Assembly (NCBI GenBank): GCA_937886445.1
Contig: CALGBY010000057.1
Span: 1 to 16,282 of the forward strand
Length of the DNA: 16,282 bases
Origin: an uncultured Clostridia bacterium
GTDB lineage: Bacteria > Bacillota > Clostridia > Christensenellales > Aristaeellaceae
Reading direction: 5' to 3'
The position numbers and the translations under genes were made by a program. The notes under the pieces are model-generated. The model ran no database searches. It was not told the origin of the DNA and saw only the letters and a list, made by a program, of their open reading frames with translations. How positions within the stretch are numbered: the stretch's first letter is position 1; each line of letters begins with the position of its first letter. Positions 14,057 through 16,282 of this stretch are shown piece after piece.

Positions 14057-15574
14057 ATGCCCAAACGCACCCCGAGTGACAAAAAAGAAGAAAGGCTGCG
14101 GGAAGAAAAAAAGAGCAGAAAAAAGCTCATCGTCAAGATCATCGTGAGCGTCGTGATCACGGTCGCTGCCCTGATGATGCTGGCCTCCCGCTTTTTTGAC
14201 TACTCCTTTCTTGATGTCCCCAGACGTATCACAGCGGCGATCACCGCGCCCGTGCAGGAATTCGTATCCTCCGCCGCGGCAAAGGCGAGCGATTATCTGC
14301 GCCGGCTGAAGCTGCGCTCCCGTCTTGAGGAGGAATACGCGAAGCTGCTGGAGATCAATGAGGAGCTGAGAAACGAGAACGCCATCCTTTCCGACTATGA
14401 AAACCGTCTTAACTCCCTGCTCAACCTGCAGGATCTGCTGGAGGATTTTTCCGAGCTGGATCCCATTCCCGCCACTGTCATCTCCCACGATACCGGAAGC
14501 TACTTTTCCGTGCTGGAGATCAATGCCGGCACGCAGAACGGCGTGAGGGAATTCATGGCCGTTGTGGCGGACGGCGGTCTGGTGGGCTACACCTACGATG
14601 TGGATAAATCCTCCTGCAAGGTGCGCTGCATCATAGACAGCGAAGCCACCGTGGCCGGTATGCTGCAGAATTCAAGAGACCAGGGCTCTGTTACCGGCAC
14701 CCTGGGCGTGGACGGCACCGCGATGTGCCGCATGTACTATCTGCCCGAAACCAGCCTGCCCCGTCCCGGTGAAAGAGTGATCACCTCCGGCGTAGGCATG
14801 GAATTCCCGCAGGGCATCCCCATCGGCACCGTGCGCGAGAGCACAAGAAGCCTGGATGACAGCAAGAGCTTCGTGGTGCTGGAGCCGCTGGTGGATTTTC
14901 AGCATAAGGCCTATGAGGCAATAGACGATATACATTCACGCGGTAAAAAAGCCTTTCTTGTGGGCGGGACCGGCCTTTATATCAATTCCGTCGTTGACGG
15001 TTACAACATTAAAGAAGAAAAGCCTGATAAGGAAAGAAGAGAAGCGGTCGAAGCAATGACTTCCGAAGAACTTACAGAGATCATAAGAAAAGAGAATCCG
15101 GATGCGCTTTTACGTCTTGATCAGAAAAACAAGCGGCGTCTTGAGAGGGAAGTCGAAAGAATACTTGCAGGGGATACAGAGGCACGGGTCAATACTCCGC
15201 GTTATGAAACTCTGGTGCTGGGCGTCACATGGCCGAGAGACATGCTTTACGGGCGAATCAGAGAACGTCTTGACCGCCGCCTTAAGGAAGGCATGGTAGA
15301 TGAAGTGGCAGACCTTCGGGCAGCAGGTGTACCTGATGCTTTTCTTTACGGTCTGGGGCTTGAATACAGATATATTCTGATGTATTTACGCAACGAATTT
15401 CCCGACTTTGATGCTTTCTATGACAGGCTCTTTACGGAGATACGCCATCTTGCCAAAGAACAGATGACATGGTTCCGGAAACGTAAGGATATTCACTGGA
15501 TCGACATGACAGAGGAACCTTTAACACAGTGTGAGAATATTATCAAAGAATACGGATCCGGTGTATTCCTGTAA
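14057..15574 (+). CDS. in-frame MreC / truncated MiaA hybrid
   Basis: Residues 1-280 are MreC, the membrane-anchored partner of MreB: basic cytoplasmic tail, TM at about 24-45, coiled coil at about 80-125, then the beta-barrel domains (SHDTGSYFSVLEINAGTQNGV, ITSGVGMEFPQGIPIGTV, VVLEPLVDF). From about residue 281 the chain becomes tRNA dimethylallyltransferase MiaA: AYEAIDDIH, LVGGTGLY (301-308), NKRRLEREVERIL, LGLEYRYI and EQMTWFRKR (468-476) to a normal end. MiaA's first ~90-95 residues, with the P-loop and substrate-binding start, are absent, so that half should be inactive as an isopentenyltransferase. MreC lacks only its last few residues. GGAG precedes the ATG and mreB ends one base upstream. 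Base composition drops sharply at the join. Confidence 0.85.
   Translation: MPKRTPSDKKEERLREEKKSRKKLIVKIIVSVVITVAALMMLASRFFDYSFLDVPRRITAAITAPVQEFVSSAAAKASDYLRRLKLRSRLEEEYAKLLEINEELRNENAILSDYENRLNSLLNLQDLLEDFSELDPIPATVISHDTGSYFSVLEINAGTQNGVREFMAVVADGGLVGYTYDVDKSSCKVRCIIDSEATVAGMLQNSRDQGSVTGTLGVDGTAMCRMYYLPETSLPRPGERVITSGVGMEFPQGIPIGTVRESTRSLDDSKSFVVLEPLVDFQHKAYEAIDDIHSRGKKAFLVGGTGLYINSVVDGYNIKEEKPDKERREAVEAMTSEELTEIIRKENPDALLRLDQKNKRRLEREVERILAGDTEARVNTPRYETLVLGVTWPRDMLYGRIRERLDRRLKEGMVDEVADLRAAGVPDAFLYGLGLEYRYILMYLRNEFPDFDAFYDRLFTEIRHLAKEQMTWFRKRKDIHWIDMTEEPLTQCENIIKEYGSGVFL
14891..14905 (+). other. MreC-MiaA junction
   Basis: The codons for Val-Asp-Phe-Gln (14891-14902) fit both families: MreC typically ends its domain with EP-x-VDF, and MiaA has a (D)FQ just before its AIDDI helix. 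This short overlap is where the two genes join. Sampled 60-base lines run 67% GC before the join (14701-14760) and 38% after it (15001-15060). Confidence 0.7.
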
Positions 15575-15614
15575 TACAGAAACACAGCTGCGGCATTCTT
15601 TAAAGGGAGTAAAA

Positions 15615-16196
15615 ATGATCGATTACAGAAATCTTTTCAGGGAAGCAAGAACAACAAAAAAGGATGCGGTAAGGTTGTTTACGCCTTCAAAACATGATGA
15701 TAACGGGTTTGTTCATGTATCGGTTTTCACCAACTTCTTTACGGATCCGAAAGAGAGGAGAATCCATACAAATCTGGAATATTCAAATTTCCGCAATGAC
15801 ATTGAGGCAACGCTCGGAACGCTGGATACAAACGAGCAGGTGATCATGGACATATTCGAGTCACAGGAATCCGATGAGACCGACCGTGAAATCGCAATAA
15901 TCGGATTCCGCAAATATGTAAGCTCCTGTTATCTTGCAGCAAGACAGCAGTATATAAAGCATATAAAGCTTTTTTCGTCTTTTTTGCTGATCGGGTCACT
16001 GATCATATTCCTGTTGTACGGAATACCGCATCCTGCACTTTCCGAGTGGTTAAAGAAATTACTTGAGATATTCGGAACGGTTATGGTATGGCAGTTTGTC
16101 GGATACATGGCTTTTGAACGGCATAAGGAGCTGAAAGACCTGAGAAGACTGTCACAGATCATGCATGTAAAATTTGATTTCAGGCTTTTGGAGTAA
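15615..16196 (+). CDS. small two-TM membrane protein of unknown function
   Basis: I do not recognise this 193-residue protein. The first ~115 residues are polar and probably cytoplasmic (MIDYRNLFREARTTKKD at the start; several acidic segments). Two hydrophobic segments follow at about 119-139 and 152-171, then a basic tail (ERHKELKDLRRLSQI...). The start is ATG 15615, set by AAAGGGAG 6 nt upstream; the frame is open to 15531 but overlaps the previous gene. It lies 40 nt after the MreC-MiaA hybrid on the same strand and shares the lower GC of the miaA segment, so it probably belongs to that gene's original neighbourhood. Confidence 0.75.
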   Translation: MIDYRNLFREARTTKKDAVRLFTPSKHDDNGFVHVSVFTNFFTDPKERRIHTNLEYSNFRNDIEATLGTLDTNEQVIMDIFESQESDETDREIAIIGFRKYVSSCYLAARQQYIKHIKLFSSFLLIGSLIIFLLYGIPHPALSEWLKKLLEIFGTVMVWQFVGYMAFERHKELKDLRRLSQIMHVKFDFRLLE

Positions 16197-16243
16197 CAGA
16201 AGCCGAAATGTTTTTCTGCAGATGAAAAGAAAGAGGAAAACAT

Positions 16244-16282
16244 ATGACGACCAAAGAGACGATAAAAAAGGAAAAACTTATT
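16244..16282 (+). CDS. start of a gene cut by the window edge
   Basis: ATG 16244 is preceded by AGAGG seven bases upstream and opens a frame beginning MTTKETIKKEKLI that runs off the window. Only 13 codons are visible, too few to identify it. It lies 47 nt after the two-TM protein gene on the same strand, so it may belong to the same operon. Confidence 0.55.
   Translation, partial: MTTKETIKKEKLI

Overview
The window looks like a chromosomal segment of a Gram-positive, Clostridia-type bacterium (Firmicutes). Supporting this are Firmicutes-style purine-rich Shine-Dalgarno sites, consensus sigma-A-type promoters, a maf-mreB-mreC order like that in Bacillus and Clostridium, and a BcrA-type ABC pair. 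Most of the window is GC-rich (about 55-65% by eye). Two parts are clearly AT-richer: roughly 5.4-6.9 kb, and everything right of about 14.9 kb. I see no rRNA, tRNA or CRISPR array.

Layout. (1) 276-5371, minus strand: a four-gene operon running sugar-phosphate-isomerase-like TIM barrel, periplasmic-type binding protein, fused two-domain permease, ATPase. It is driven by a perfect TTGACA-17-TATAAT promoter at 5415-5443. An internal terminator-like hairpin separates the binding protein from the permease, and a strong hairpin closes the operon. (2) 5472-6639, minus strand: an AT-rich accessory patch with a fragment of an IS256-family transposase, an unrecognised secreted protein, and an 11-codon leader ORF whose stop overlaps that protein's start. 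(3) 6853-9934, plus strand: a promoter, then a HAD phosphatase-thymidylate kinase fusion, mnmA and a PAP2 phosphatase, probably one operon. (4) 10199-11880, minus strand: a BcrA-like ATPase and an ABC-2 permease with a structured leader and a TTGAAA-17-TAAAAT promoter. (5) 12168 onward, plus strand: maf, then mreB and mreC. (6) From about 14.9 kb: AT-richer DNA carrying the C-terminal two thirds of miaA, a small two-TM membrane protein and the start of another gene.

The standout observation is that mreC runs in frame into miaA at about 14,897. The product is a 505-residue MreC-MiaA hybrid: MreC is nearly complete but MiaA lacks its ATP/DMAPP-handling N-terminus. Base composition changes at the same point and the expected mreD is missing. 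This is either a real rearrangement or a chimeric assembly join, and it must be settled before anything is built on the right end. Other notable points are a MreB lacking the usual Glu-Glu of its catalytic loop, the HAD-Tmk fusion, and a family of hairpin-forming intergenic repeats in which both stem arms change together.
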